Shown here piece by piece: positions 48,744-60,121 of a stretch of DNA of 64,000 nucleotides. The DNA comes from Oryzias latipes (lineage: Eukaryota > Chordata > Actinopteri > Beloniformes > Adrianichthyidae), in NCBI RefSeq assembly GCF_002234675.1, contig NC_019867.2:26215166-26279165 (forward strand). Direction: 5' to 3'. How positions within the stretch are numbered: the stretch's first letter is position 1; each line of letters begins with the position of its first letter. The notes under the pieces were generated by a model. The model saw only the letters and a program-made list of their open reading frames with translations. It had not been told where the DNA came from and ran no database searches. The translations under genes were made by a program, and so were the position numbers.

Positions 48744-49824
48744 GTATTAATTGTCCACTGGGGAAAGTTGTTTTAATAGTAAAAAATTTCTTAATAAGCT
48801 ATGGAATTATGGTATTCATGCATATGCCTTTAGTTTGTTTTATTTTTGATAAAACAATGTATGGCACATGTCTCAACCATTCAGAAAGCAAGGCAAGGCA
48901 AGGCAAGGCAAGTTTATTTGTATAGCACAATTCGTACACAAAGTAATTCAAGGTGCTTCACAAAACAGAAAAATGCATTAAAATCACAATACATCATAGA
49001 GATAATCAACATAAAATTTACTTTAAAAGAAAAGAAAAAAAAAAAGATTTAAAAAGAAAGGAAGGAAAGAAAGGTGCAGATAGGACCTTTCAGTCATATA
49101 CACGGCTAAACAGAAATGTTTTAAGTCTAGATTTGAACATGAACACAGAAGAGGCCTGTCTTACGGCTTCAGGGAGGCTGTTCCAGATTTTAGCTGCAGA
49201 ATATTGAAACGCTGATTCCCCTTGTTTAGTTCTGACTCTGGGAATCAACAGGAGGCCGGCCCCTGAGGTCCTCAGAGTACGAGATGGTTCATATGGCACT
49301 AACATGTCAGAGATGTACTTTGGTGCGTGGCCATGGAGAGACTTGTACACAAGCAGAGCTGCTTTGAAGTCTATTCTTTCAGGTACAGGGAGCCAGTGCA
49401 AAGACCTGAGCACAGGACTAATGTGATCATACTTCCTGGTTTTGGTCAGGACTCGAGCAGCAGCATTCTGGATCTACTGAAGCTGTTTTACAGCTCGTTT
49501 GGAGAGGCCGGTGAGCAGGCCGTTACAGTAGTCTAACCTACTGGAGACAAATGCATAAATAAGTATCTCCAGGGGCCTCATTTATAAAACTTTGCGTAGA
49601 ATTTGCGTCAGAAGTGGCGTACGGATGAAACATAGGACGTGCGTACGCACAGAAATATTCGGAGTTATAAAACCGTGCGCACGCACATCCTACGCATCTT
49701 TCTCTTAATAAATCACAACCAATTCTAAATGCTGCGCAGCTTTTGCGGCCTCATGACACGCCTATAGTTGCCCATAAATAGTCCGTGAAACGCCCACAAA
49801 TGAATATTCATTGATTGCGAAACC

Positions 49825-50086
49825 ATGCCAAACACGGAGAGAAAATCAAAAAAACGTAACTTCACTCAATGTGAAGTAGAAGTTATCGTTGGCGAGGTGG
49901 AAAAGAGGAGAATAATGTTGTTTGGAGGGCACAGTGTGGGCATTACTAATGCCAAAAAGGCACGTGAGTGGCAAACGGTGGCAGACGCTGTAAATGCTGC
50001 AGCCTCACAACCTCGGACCGTGGCCGAAATAAAAAAGAAAAGGTCGGACATCAAAGTCAAGGCAAAAAAACGTCTAGCGCTGACCC

Positions 50087-50117
<31 letters not shown>

Positions 50118-50433
50118 ACCCGTGTCTGCCACGGGTGTGGGGGGGGGGACACCGGAGCTGACCCCTCCTGATGAGAGACTGGCGGCAATAATTGGGGAAT
50201 CCCTTTTAAGTGGAGTGGTGACTGAGGCGCAGGGGGACACCGACGCGCCAGATGCACCGGGTGACACACCCCCAAAAGCCCGCAGAGGAAGTCAGAACCG
50301 GCTCATAAGCCACTCGTCCTCGTTTGCCAACAAGTCTCCTTGCTGTCTAAAGATGCGTTCACTCCGAATTCTTCCATTTGCCACATCTTCTAAGAGCGCA
50401 AGATCAGCCATTGTGCGTCATTACGCATTGTGA
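49825..50433 (+). CDS. Harbinger-encoded Myb/SANT-like DNA-binding protein (3' end rearranged)
   Basis: Open for 202 codons. The N-terminal ~80 residues (MPNTERKSKKRNFTQ, then VEVIVGEVEKRR, KKAREWQTVADAVNAA, TVAEIKKKRSDIKVKAKKR) fit the Myb/SANT-like domain that Harbinger elements encode alongside their nuclease; in known systems this protein binds the element ends and brings the nuclease to the nucleus. It is followed by a low-complexity PPPPPP-THTHTP tract from a C-run plus CA-repeat (50,086-50,119). From about 50,272 the frame runs into the reverse strand of the truncated nuclease gene, so the last ~55 residues are not native. Start chosen at the first ATG after the terminal region. Confidence 0.7.
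50292..50411 (-). pseudogene. HARBI1-like nuclease N-terminus in Harbinger B
   Basis: Thirty-nine codons (MADLALLEDVANGRIRSE, LANEDEWLMSRF) to a stop created where copy A reads on. A ~17-nt deletion follows (present in A as the RAVLLD-coding stretch), and the rest of the gene is lost at ~50,272. The gene is convergent with the SANT-like gene. Confidence 0.75.
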
Positions 50434-52856
50434 TGGGGCATTTTATTTCCCTCCATTTAATTACATCTGACAAGCTGCAGATGTCGGTAATAATCGACGT
50501 GGAAATGGGAAATTGATCAGCGCAAATGTAATTTCTTGTTGCTTTCTGAATGGTTGAGACATACGCCATACATTGTTTTATCAAAAATACAACAAACTAA
50601 AGGCATATGCATGAATACCATAATTCTGTAGCTTATGAAGAAATGTTTTACTATGAAAACAACTTTCCCTAGTGGACAATTAATGCATCTCTCTCTATCT
50701 ATCCATCTGTCTGTCTAATTGCACCTATATCTGCTCCGCCAGACGGACACATCGACGGGAATGTCAGTTTTGTACATTATTTCGTTCTGTTAAATATATT
50801 ATTTATGAGGATGAATTGCACAACATGCCAATATTGCACAACATATTTCACTTTTCTTTATGCAAATATGTGTTCATTTGAATTTCTGTTGTAATTTTTG
50901 TTTGATTTTTTTTTTGTTTGTTTCACTGCTGATCGATCAAACGGGTGTTCGTGTAGGCTGTTAATTGTAAGACTTGCTTTGTGAAGTCTTCATGTTATTT
51001 CTGAGAGGCAGTATTGTCATTTTCACTTTCACGTGTTTCTTCCATCTGCCGACGGCGTCGCCGTTTCTCATTTCACCCGTTTTTGTGCGTACGCCTGGGT
51101 CAGAGCTTGCGTGAAGGACCGCACATTTTCCCGTCAAGTTTGCTTTTTATAAATCTCAACTATTGCGTAGAGAGTGGCGTACGCCTTCTTTTGTGCGTAC
51201 GCAACGTTTATAAATGAGGCCCCAGGTCTCGCTTTGAGATTATGTTTTGGATTTTGGCAATGTTTTTCAGGTGGTAAAATGCCGCTGATGTTACTGACTT
51301 GATATGGCTGTTAAAGTTCAGGTCAGAGTCCATGATTACCCCTAGATTTCTGACTTGATTTGAGGGTTTAAGAGACAGAGAATGAAGGTAGCTGCTGACA
51401 CTTCTCTTTGTTTCTGTGGGCCAAAAATAATAACTTCGGTCTTGTCTGAGTTTAGCTGGAGAAAGTTGTTCTGCATCCACGCACTGATCTGTTGGAGGCA
51501 GTGGCTGAGTGAATCCACCGGCCCATATTCACCTGTTGTCAGTGACACATAGATCTGAGTATCATCTGCATAGTTGTGATAAGAAATGTTATTACTGCGT
51601 ATTAACTGCCCTAGTGGCAGCATGTAGAGGTTGAACAGAAGGGGTCCCAGGATCGATCCCTGGGGCACACCACAATTCAAGCCCATGTAGTCTGAGACAC
51701 AACTCCCAATTTCAACAAAATATTTCCTGTCTTCCAGATAAGACTTGAGCCAACTTAGGTCGCTCAGGTCTAGCAGGATTAAGACAGAGACTTTTCCATC
51801 ATCAGTGTTCAGGCGGATGTCATTGGTTACCTTGATAAGAGCAGTTTCTGTGCTATGATGGGGTCTAAAACCTGACTGGAAAACATCAAACGAATTGTTT
51901 AATAAGAGAAAGTCAGTGAGCTGTTGGTAGACAACTTTTTCAAGGACTTTTCCTAAAAATGGCAGATTAGAGATAGGTCTGTAATTATTCAGTACAGTGG
52001 GATCAAGACCGCTCTTTTTCAGGAGGGGTTTAATGACTGCAGTTTTTAAGGCCTCTGGAAATATTCCAGATTGAAGAGACATGTTAACTATTTGAGTAAT
52101 TGATGGCAACACACTGTTCAAGACAGACTTTGGAAATCTAGTGGGTAACACATCAAGGCAGCATGTAGACGAGCTCAGACGGGTGATGGTCTCTTGGACA
52201 GTTTGGTCAGTGACAGGTACAAAGTGAGTCAGCTTAGAGTGAGTAGGTGGCCGTTGGATAGTAATATGTGTTGTGGAGTTGATGGCTTTTTTAATGCCCT
52301 GAACCTTGTCATTGAAAAATACAGCAAACTCATTACATTTGGATGTACAAACCAGATCTATTGGTAGCTGGGTTGGAGGGTTAGTTAATCTGTTAACTGT
52401 TGTGAACAGGATACAAGAGTTGCTGCTGCAACTTCCAATTATTTCAGAGAAGTACCTTTCCCTTGTTCTGCATAAGATCTGGTTGTAAGCGTACAACTCC
52501 GCCTTATATATTCCATAATGAACGTCGAGTTTTGACTTGCGCCACTTTCGCTCGGCTCTGCGGCACTGTTGTTTCTGTGCCCTGACTAGATCATCATTCA
52601 TTAAAAAAGATTAATTAAATGATTAAAAAGCAAATAAAGCAGGAAGCAGCAGGAGCAGGGAAAAAAGCGTCTGCACTCTTTTGCAGGGGGAGGTGTCCAA
52701 AAAAAAAAAAAAAAAAAAATCAACAGCAACAAGAAATTACATTTGCGCTGAACAATTTCCCATTTCCACGTCGATTATTACCGACATCTGTAGCTTGTCA
52801 GATGCAATTAAATGGATGGAAATAAAATGCCCCATCACAATGCGTAATGACGCACA

Positions 52857-53174
52857 ATGGCTGATGTTGCGCTCTTAGAAGATGTGGCAAATAGAAGAAT
52901 TCGGAGTGAACACATCTTTAGACAGCAAGAACACTTGCTGGCAAACGAGGACGAGTGGCTTATGAGCCGGTTCCGACTTCCTCGAGCCGTCCTGTTGGAC
53001 CTCTGCGGGCTTTTGGGCCCGGTGTTACAGAGGAGGACTCGGAGGAACCACGCCGTGCCAGTCCCACTTCAAGTCCTAACACACACTGTGCCTTCCAAAC
53101 AACATTTTTCTCCTCTTTTCCACCTCGCCAATGATAACTTCTACTTCACATTGAGTGAAGTTACGTTTTTTTGA
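52857..53174 (+). pseudogene. HARBI1-like nuclease N-terminus in Harbinger A
   Basis: MADVALLEDVANRRIRSEH, LANEDEWLMSRFRLPRAVLLD, LCGLLGPVLQRRTRRNHA and VPVPLQVL match the N-terminal region of PIF/Harbinger nucleases (HARBI1 relatives). After ~75 codons (near 53,083) it jumps into the antisense of the SANT-like gene (ending near its first codons at ~53,195), so the DDE nuclease core is absent. Confidence 0.8.
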
Positions 53175-53767
53175 TATTCCTCTCTGTCTTTGCCATGATT
53201 TCGCAATCAATGAATATTAACTTGTGGGCGTTTCACGGACTATTTATGGGCAACTATGGGCGTGTCTTGAAGCCGCAAAAGCTGCGCTACATTTAGAATT
53301 GATTCTGATTTATTAAGGGAGAAATCCGTAGGATGTGCGTGCGCACGGTTTTATAAATACGAATATTTCTCTGCGTACGCACGTCCTATGTTTCATCCGT
53401 ACGCCACTTCTTACGCAAATCCTACACAAAGTTTTATAAATGAGGCCCCTGGTGACTGTGCAGGCCATTTGAGTCCAGGGAATTCATTGTCATGTTCAAG
53501 AAACCAGTCTGAGATGTTTCCAGCTTCATGACATGGTGCTGCTAGAAGTAGCCAAAGAAGATGGTACATTGTGGTCATGAAGGGATGGACATGGTCAGCA
53601 ACAATACTCGGGCTGTGGCGTTGCAACCATGCTCAGTTGGTACTAAGAGCCTTTAAGTGTGCCAAGTTCAACCCATATCTGATACAGATGACCCTTAGTA
53701 TCTTCTTAGTATAATATTTTGCTATTAACCTATCTGTAATCCTACAAACTTTGACTTTGAGTGAATG

Positions 53768-55978
53768 CAGGGCCGGCCCTGGTCTTCTGGGGGCCCTAAG
53801 CGAAATTTAATTTGTGGGCCCTCTAACTGGTCAGCAGCACCAAAAACGCAACTGTTGTTGTAATATAAATGAGATATCTCTATTAATACATTTGTGAATT
53901 ATGGTTGCTGCCAAATAATTGAATACAGTATATTGCCTGGATGTTGGATGCACATTAAGTGGTGCCAAACAAATTTTAAATGCAAAGAAAAAAAATCAAT
54001 GACAAATGTATATAGATATATATTTTTTAATGTATTATTAGGCAGTCAACAAATGACATTCACAAAACTCCAACTTATTAAAAACAGCAACTTAATAGCA
54101 AATCAAATGACAATAAAACAATCCAACATAAAGAAAACAACAGCTCAATGAGGGGGAGTTTGGAAAGTCAGAGTCTTTCTCAGTCTGAAAAGGACCTCTT
54201 TGCACCAAATCCATTCTTACTGGATCAGAGAGTGTGGTTAGACATTCAGCTGGACCAACTGGATTTGAGGTAGGTGGAATTTTGGATCCAGTCGGCTCCT
54301 CTTCCATATACGCCTCTCTTGGAGCCCCTGGAACATAAAAGACAGAACTTCAATAAAAGCAAACAGTGAAAAGTCAAACAGTCAAATGTTTCCCCTTTCA
54401 ACAGTAGATGTGGTGACAGCAGTTTCTTCTGCAGCTAAAAAACAAGAATTATTATTATACAATAATCAATGATAAAGCTAATAAAATATCTTTAGCAGAA
54501 TACTAATAATACTTTAGTGGCTCATTTAAAATCTGTGTGCAGGTTTTTCACAATTTCATGATCTTTTGATATATTTATGAGAGGTTTATTGTTTGATTGT
54601 ATATTTGCATAAGGTCATATTTCATTAATTTAATTATGAACAGTTTGGAGCTCCATACTCTTCAGCTGCTGTTTATAAAAAAAAAGGGTTTATGCAGACA
54701 CTGTTTTTTTTATTACTTTACATGCTTTTAAAATTACCTGAGATGAAATCTTCAGTGAAGTCAGGAACATCTTGGGATGTGGACGCTGCACCACCTCCAA
54801 TACTTTTGATGCTTTTTGAGAGCAGAAGAAACTGTCGGCTGAGACGGAACTGTGCAAAACATCATCATTATGTAGAATCAAAACTGCAAAATACAAATAA
54901 GAAATAAATGTACCTACTTATAAATAATAAAACGTGAACACTAATTTGAGAATAAGTGGAAATATAAGCCTTTTATACACTTCTTTTTGTATTATTTTGT
55001 ATGTTCATAATTTTAAAATTAGTACATTTATTTTGTTTGTCATTTATAGATGAGAACCTTTATTTCCTATGTATTTGGTAGTTTTTATTCTCCATATTTC
55101 ATGCCAATGCAAGATTTATGACACACTCATTGTTGTAAAACTCAGACTACCTGACTACCTGTCTATAACAGATAAACAGCAGTTTTTATGCTGTAATAAA
55201 CCGGAGAATGCAGAACGCACTAAATATGTGTTAGCAAAACAATGAAACAAAACGATAACGTGAGTTAAAACATTTTTCAGCCACCATATAGTTGTCATTA
55301 TTTACTTTTCTTTACTTTCCGCCGTTTTAGAAGGTCATGTCCAACCTCATCTTGGAAACTTGGGTATCAAAATTATTTTCGAGTTTTCCATGGGAAATTA
55401 CGACAAAGGGGGTCGTTTATGTGCAAACTTCACCTCAGATCGCTTCGTATTTTACGTAAATTGCGCAGCTGCACAGAAATGCTGGATAATGTAAAAATAA
55501 AGCCCCAACATCCTCCAAACTTACCTTGTGATTGATGTTGAAGTTCTTTATCTTTTTTTAGCTCCTGGTGGTGGATAAAGTCTCTGAGGCATGACGTTTT
55601 CTTGTTGTCGCTTTGATCAGCGTGACAAAATGTGCTGTTTTTTTTTCTTTTCCCCAACTTTATTGAAACAAAATGCGCTCGTAAATGCACACCGTGCCAG
55701 ACTCAGATGCAATTATGTTGACCAATCGTTGCTAAATGGTGTAACGTCATTATTTGGGTTGCCAAATTGGTTCATGTGTGCTGACAGGGGGGATCATTAA
55801 AGTGCAGGCAACTTTCTTTTGCACAACATTCAGAGCACACGTTGGTAAGGAAGTTCTATGAAATGGGTTGCCAGATTTGGGTCTTTTTTAATTTAATTTT
55901 TGTCGCCACTTCGGGGCCCTGCTGGTGACGGGGGCCCTACGCGGCTGCGTAATTCGCGTATAGGGAGGGCCGGCCATG
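53768..55978 (-). mobile_element. hAT transposon, non-autonomous (2,211 bp)
   Basis: Ends CAGGGCCGGCCC (53,768) and GGGCCGGCCATG (to 55,978) are bordered by a perfect 8-bp duplication AGTGAATG (53,760-53,767 and 55,979-55,986), diagnostic of hAT. The last base triplet is ATG where CTG is expected. Subterminal blocks GGGGCCCTAAGCG on the left and CGCGTAGGGCCCCCG-like on the right are inverted counterparts. Inside are exon-like remains of a transposase gene on the minus strand; the catalytic region is missing. Confidence 0.92.
54092..55690 (-). pseudogene. hAT transposase 5' exons (ZMYM1-like type), catalytic part deleted
   Basis: Candidate exon 1 is 55,525-55,690 (MHLRAHFVSIKLGKRKKN to HQSQG) with a consensus donor AAG|GTAAGT. 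A middle exon at ~54,738-54,838 reads LLSKSIKSIGGGAAS, DVPDFTEDFIS between an acceptor TCTCAG and a donor GTAATT. A third at ~54,327 and below reads MEEEPTGSKIPPTSNPVG and RGPFQTEKDSDFP, the pattern that precedes the TTF/zinc-finger domain in ZMYM1-like hAT transposases. The frame then ends in unrelated sequence, so the zinc finger, RNase-H-like catalytic core and dimerisation domain are gone. Exon boundaries are predicted by eye. Confidence 0.6.
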
Positions 55979-55989
55979 AGTGAATGTAC

Positions 55990-56640
55990 CTAAAAAACTT
56001 GATACTGGATTTAAGGCAAAAGGTACACCAAATGCGGATTTTTCTTTTGTTTGTTGTTACTTTTCATTTTGTATATGAAAATAAATGAACAACCATTACA
56101 TTTCTGTAAGCATTCTCTATTTACAGCATTTTTTCTACACCCACCTAAAACTTCAGGGTGTTTTAAAGATAAGGTCAATTAGAGCTGATTGGGAAGACTA
56201 TTTAATGTTTAGCTAGGTGGGACAGTAAATTTATTGAGTGAGGTTTAGCAAATCGCAGATAACCTTCAGGGCTTTAGAAGACGCAGGCTCAGTTCAATGT
56301 AATCCAACAACCTGATTATACTGTGAGGTGAAGGCCTCACTGCAAGCTGAGGGAGGTCTTTAACAGCCCATCATTGTGAGGGGCTGACCACTGGAGAATT
56401 CAAAGTTTATCGAAAGAAATTCAAACTGGTTTGGAATGGACAGACTTGAATAGTAACATTAAATTTGTTTTAGACATTACTACCCGCCCTCCTTTTTTGG
56501 GGATGATTACAGACATTGTGACCAATTATAAAGATGTTTTGATTTAAATTGAACCTTTTTTTATGTAGCATATTGTACAAGAGCGTGAGCATCAGAACAC
56601 TTGGTCCAAACTTTTAAGAAGTCCAAGTTGGAAAACATAC
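55990..56640. other. Non-coding stretch, nothing recognised
   Basis: AT-rich, no element ends seen. Confidence 0.4.
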
Positions 56641-56644
56641 ATTG

Positions 56645-56895
56645 AAAACTACCAACAGTGGCTAGGACAGGTTCCAGCAACCCCATGCAACCCCATGACC
56701 CTTAAAGGTATTCATCATTTAGTGTTCAGAAATGTATGGCTAAATGGATACCAAGACCAGACCTGGCTCTGATAGCTAAATGAAATGTAGGTAATCAATG
56801 AACCAGCTAATGTTAGGCAAAGGCCGGGTACATCCTGGAGAGTTTGCTAGTCTATTACAGGACCACACAGAGATATACATTTTTCAAGACAGAAA
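56645..56895. repeat. Two opposed SINE-like fragments
   Basis: 56,645-56,750 (+) holds GGCTAGGACAGGTTCCAGC, AACCCCATG (with a 10-bp internal duplication CAACCCCATG) and AATGTATGGCTAAATGGAT. 56,815-56,895 (-) holds the reverse of CCAG-ATGTACCCGG and GTGTGGTCCTGTAATAGACT. Same family as the 19.6 kb repeat. Confidence 0.55.
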
Positions 56896-56911
56896 AACAC
56901 ATCCTACTTAA

Positions 56912-57112
56912 CCCTTGCACTATCCTAGGGACTTTAACATTGGGAGTTGGGTCATCTAGGCCCACTAGAAAGTGCACGGAATCATTTTTCTTCAATGATT
57001 TGTGATCTTCACTGGTGTCCCTGGATTACATGAAATCCTCTCCACCTTTATCCACCTTTGTCATGGTAGGAATAACACGTCAATGCAGGGGTGGGGTCAT
57101 CTAGCACAAGGG
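56912..57112 (-). mobile_element. Palindromic-ended MITE, copy 3 (201 bp)
   Basis: Reverse-complement copy of the 12,092 and 23,484 elements, starting CCCTTGCACTATCCTAGGG and ending CTAGCACAAGGG. The left flank is TTAA, the right flank TTGA. Confidence 0.85.
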
Positions 57113-57114
57113 TT

Positions 57115-58910
57115 GACAGACGAAGATATTCCTGGGCTGTTTTATAATGGATTGACAATGAATTTGTATTCAAGATCGAAAAGCTCAAGTTACAAGTTAC
57201 TAGATTGGAAAGACCTAGAGGGTAGTGGGATACAAACGAGCACCCACCCCATTACCACTTAGGATTTAAGTTTCAGTGGACCAAAACAATTATGGTTTTT
57301 ATAGTGCACACAGCATCTTCATAGTTACTCTTCAAACAAAAAAACAGTCTCATGGAGACAAAAAAAAAAAAACAACGAAGGCAAACCTTTCCCAGAACAT
57401 GTCGGACAAACCTTACACCTATCCGCTGTCAGAGGATAGCTGTCAACAACTCATAGTTGACGCATTCACTCATCCTCAATATTTGATAGTCCAGATTCTA
57501 CAGAATTTAAGACCCACATTGAAACCCAGTGACCATCAAAGCACACACTGAGTAACAAAAGTTAACAAACATTTGCCATCCACATAAGATGATTTAGGGG
57601 AAGAGTAACCAAATCAAATCAAATGAATGGGTCCGATTCAAACTTCTTTACAATGTCAATTGCTGTTAAAAACAGGGAAAGAACAAACCTTGAGACGTGT
57701 GGTCAGCCATCTAAAAATTATTATAACAACAGTGATTGGTTTGTTAGAATTATGGACTGGGCTCTGCACTATTTCCTTGTACATTTAGCTGCTCCTTAAT
57801 TTGTACTTAAGTAGGTTCGACCCTTGAAAAAATTGATTTCAATATATCCAGAAATTCTTTTCTTTTTTTGCATCTAATTATGATCAAGTTCAAAGAAACA
57901 AATTATTTGCATGTACATTTGCAACAAAAGAAAGAACTAGAAGTAAATGAACTTTAAGATTCTATATGGTTTTTATTTAAGGCAATGATGACTAAATACA
58001 TTTTTTCTAATGATCAAACGGCTGAAGCTGACATGCCTGTGAAAACTTCGCAACTGTACTTAGAAATGTACAAGTGGTGCATAGACAAAAATCTGTGCAA
58101 AAATGTTTAGGACTTCCATTGATTGATCATGGCCTATTACTTTTGATTAAATCAGTTAATTGGAGTCCCCTTGACTTCCACCGTCTCTCAAATAGCAGCA
58201 TAGAATCATTAAAGTATATTTGGTAAACAGTTGGATGCAGTTTTCAAGTGAACTGTGTTGGAAAAAATGATTTGTTGATCAAGATGCATAGCATGGTGCA
58301 CTTTAGCAATTTCATGTAATCCTTTATATCAAAAAGGTAAAACTGACTATTTCTTACAGCTGTATGTGGCATAATCATCCCAAATGAATTGTAATTGTAG
58401 TAGCAGAACAAGTTGCAATAGATAGACATTATTTCCTGGTAAACTGACAAAGCCTCTGGCTAAACAAACAGTTACATGTGTTCAGCAGATTCGATTCTGG
58501 CAAACTCATTATGATCCACTGGCAGTTTTCTGCATTTCTGAAAGAATCTGACAGGAATCCAGACAACCACTTGACAAATTGCTGGAGACACGTCTGATGA
58601 GCAGAAACAAATGATTTGCAGCTAAAGGTCAGCCTCCTGCTGCCTTTGCGTGCCATGATAATCATCTTGAAGGATTCACTGATGGTCTGTTTTCAAGCTC
58701 AATAGGGTATTGAGATTGGGTGCAATTTAGAGGGCAATCATACTGCTGCCCTTTACAGAAACATTAATTATGAATAGTCTGTATTTGTCACCAAATTAAT
58801 GAAAGTCTGAAGGTGATGTTTTCCAGGGAGCATGGTATGAGCTTTTGAAGACTGCAAACAATAATACATTTATTACAACACGTGTTTTATTGTATTATAT
58901 TGATAGATTT
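57115..58910. other. Non-coding stretch, possible conserved non-coding DNA
   Basis: No gene. Segment ~58,660-58,870 is non-repetitive and has homeodomain-type CATTAATTATGAATAG and CCAAATTAATGAAAG words, a possible enhancer; untested. Confidence 0.3.
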
Positions 58911-58917
58911 AAATAAT

Positions 58918-58960
58918 AAGATTAAGATCAACTTTATTAATCCCCATTGGGAAATTCAGT
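58918..58960 (-). repeat. LINE 3' tail, minus strand
   Basis: In reverse complement reads GAATTTCCCAATGGGGATTAATAAAGTTGAT, given here as CTGAATTTCCCAATGGGG then ATTAATAAAGTTG: the same terminus family as at 28,380-28,440. Only the tail remains, without a microsatellite. Confidence 0.55.
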
Positions 58961-59268
58961 AAAATAGCCATCCAATACTTTTGTCCATTTGCATTACCTA
59001 ACAATTTATTAGCTTTTCGCGTGCGTTCTTAAACAAAACTGCAGAGCTGTTCAGACTCCAACAAAGCTGTGATGACCAGTCACGATGTTAGGCCGATCAC
59101 AAAATTCAAGAAAACAATTAAATGGTTTTCTATTAACGGAAAATGTCAGCATTCATAAATAAGATTGAAGAACAACATTATTTTTTTATATAAGAAGCAA
59201 AGAGCAGTAGCTTTTTTTTTAGCCCCTTGTTTACCTCATGATACCCAGATAGCTCACAGATATGATAC

Positions 59269-59369
<101 letters not shown>

Positions 59370-59884
59370 TTTTTAAATCTTTTTTGCTTTTGGAAATGGT
59401 GCCAGAATCGCATACATTGTGCACCATTTAAAACAGTGGCAAAAAATGTCTGGCTCAGAAGTTATGTTCATAGACTAATAGGAGAAATACAACTTTAACT
59501 TTTTGTTTAATCTAAGCAATATAGATTTTCAGTTTAAAAACTGAACATAAATCCATCGATGTAGTCAAGGTGCTGCTGCTTATGTCTGAGTAAAGGACTA
59601 ACCAATCACAATGGTGTCTCCGCCTTGTCTGGTTTGATTGACAGATAGACTCATTCTCCTGAAAAAGCTCTTCCTGAAATAAATAAGTCATTCTGAAAAA
59701 CAGCAACATGAAATAAAAACAAAGCTACGTTGGAAAATATTGATTTTGAAATCCGAGGTTCTGAAAAAAGACGTAGAATTATAATAATAATCCACATGAT
59801 TAAAAATGAATATTTAAAAATGCTTTTTTACAATAATGAACAGGTTTCTAAAACAAAATGAAATATATTGAATAATATAATGGC

Positions 59885-60043
59885 AAATTTAAAAACTGTG
59901 TGCAGGTTTTTCCCAATTTTATGATCTTTTTATATATTTATGAGCAATTTATTGGTTGATTTGTGTATTTGCATGAGGTCATATATATTTACTTAATTAA
60001 ATATTTATTTATTTAATTATGAACAGTATAGGACTCCATAAAA
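59885..60043. repeat. Second copy of a hAT internal segment
   Basis: Matches 54,525-54,660 inside the hAT element in the same orientation: CTGTGTGCAGGTTTTTC, ATGATCTTT, TATATTTATGAG, TGTATTTGCATGAGGTCATAT and TTTAATTATGAACAGT then a GACTCCATA end. Terminal repeats of the hAT are not seen here, so it is a fragment or a shared nested repeat. Confidence 0.6.
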
Positions 60044-60047
60044 TACA

Positions 60048-60119
<72 letters not shown>

Positions 60120-60121
60120 TA
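60044..60121. repeat. TG-(TA)n-CA perfect hairpin
   Basis: CATGTGTGTGTGTA, then ~50 bp of TA, then TACACACACACAT: a near-perfect inverted repeat ~78 bp long, able to extrude as a cruciform. Confidence 0.9.

Larger units (their letters stand above)
49573..51222. mobile_element. PIF/Harbinger element B (1,650 bp), innermost layer
   Basis: GGGCCTCATTTATAAA at 49,573 and its inverse ending at 51,222 are bordered by a CAG duplication (49,570-49,572 and 51,223-51,225). It is inserted in the minus-strand LINE, and inverted relative to Harbinger A. Both subterminal regions are rich in GCGTACGC-type words, likely transposase-binding sites. It holds an open SANT-like gene and the first codons of a nuclease gene facing it; the nuclease catalytic domain is deleted, so it depended on helper elements. 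Confidence 0.92.
49090..52601 (-). pseudogene. L2/CR1-like reverse transcriptase, deleted, frameshifted and interrupted
   Basis: From 52,601 downward: a basic linker ([12 protein letters not shown]), then [34 protein letters not shown] followed directly by [28 protein letters not shown] and [12 protein letters not shown]. Compared with the sister L2 at 12.6 kb, ~26 codons carrying motif A ([12 protein letters not shown], first catalytic Asp) are gone in frame. A frameshift near 51,400 follows, then Harbinger B interrupts, and the C-terminal domain resumes at ~49,569 (LHWLPVPERIDFK, IWNSLPEAVRQ, FKSRLKTFLF) to a stop at 49,090. Dead on several counts. Confidence 0.88.
48891..52724 (-). mobile_element. 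L2/CR1-like LINE inserted in Harbinger A, split by Harbinger B
   Basis: Minus-strand element. Its 3' tail lies at the left as AGGCAAGGCAAGG repeats (48,891-48,911) next to TTTATTTGTATAGCAC, the usual end of this fish family. Its 5' truncation point is at ~52,724, after an A tract at 52,699-52,719. A 4-bp AGCA duplication borders it (48,887-48,890 and 52,725-52,728), and removing it restores the Harbinger sequence seen intact in copy B. Without Harbinger B it is ~2.2 kb. Confidence 0.87.

Noticed and set aside
49866..50275. 133- and 72-codon minus-strand frames in Harbinger B
   Set aside because: Antisense shadows of the SANT-like gene driven by its C/CA-rich tract.
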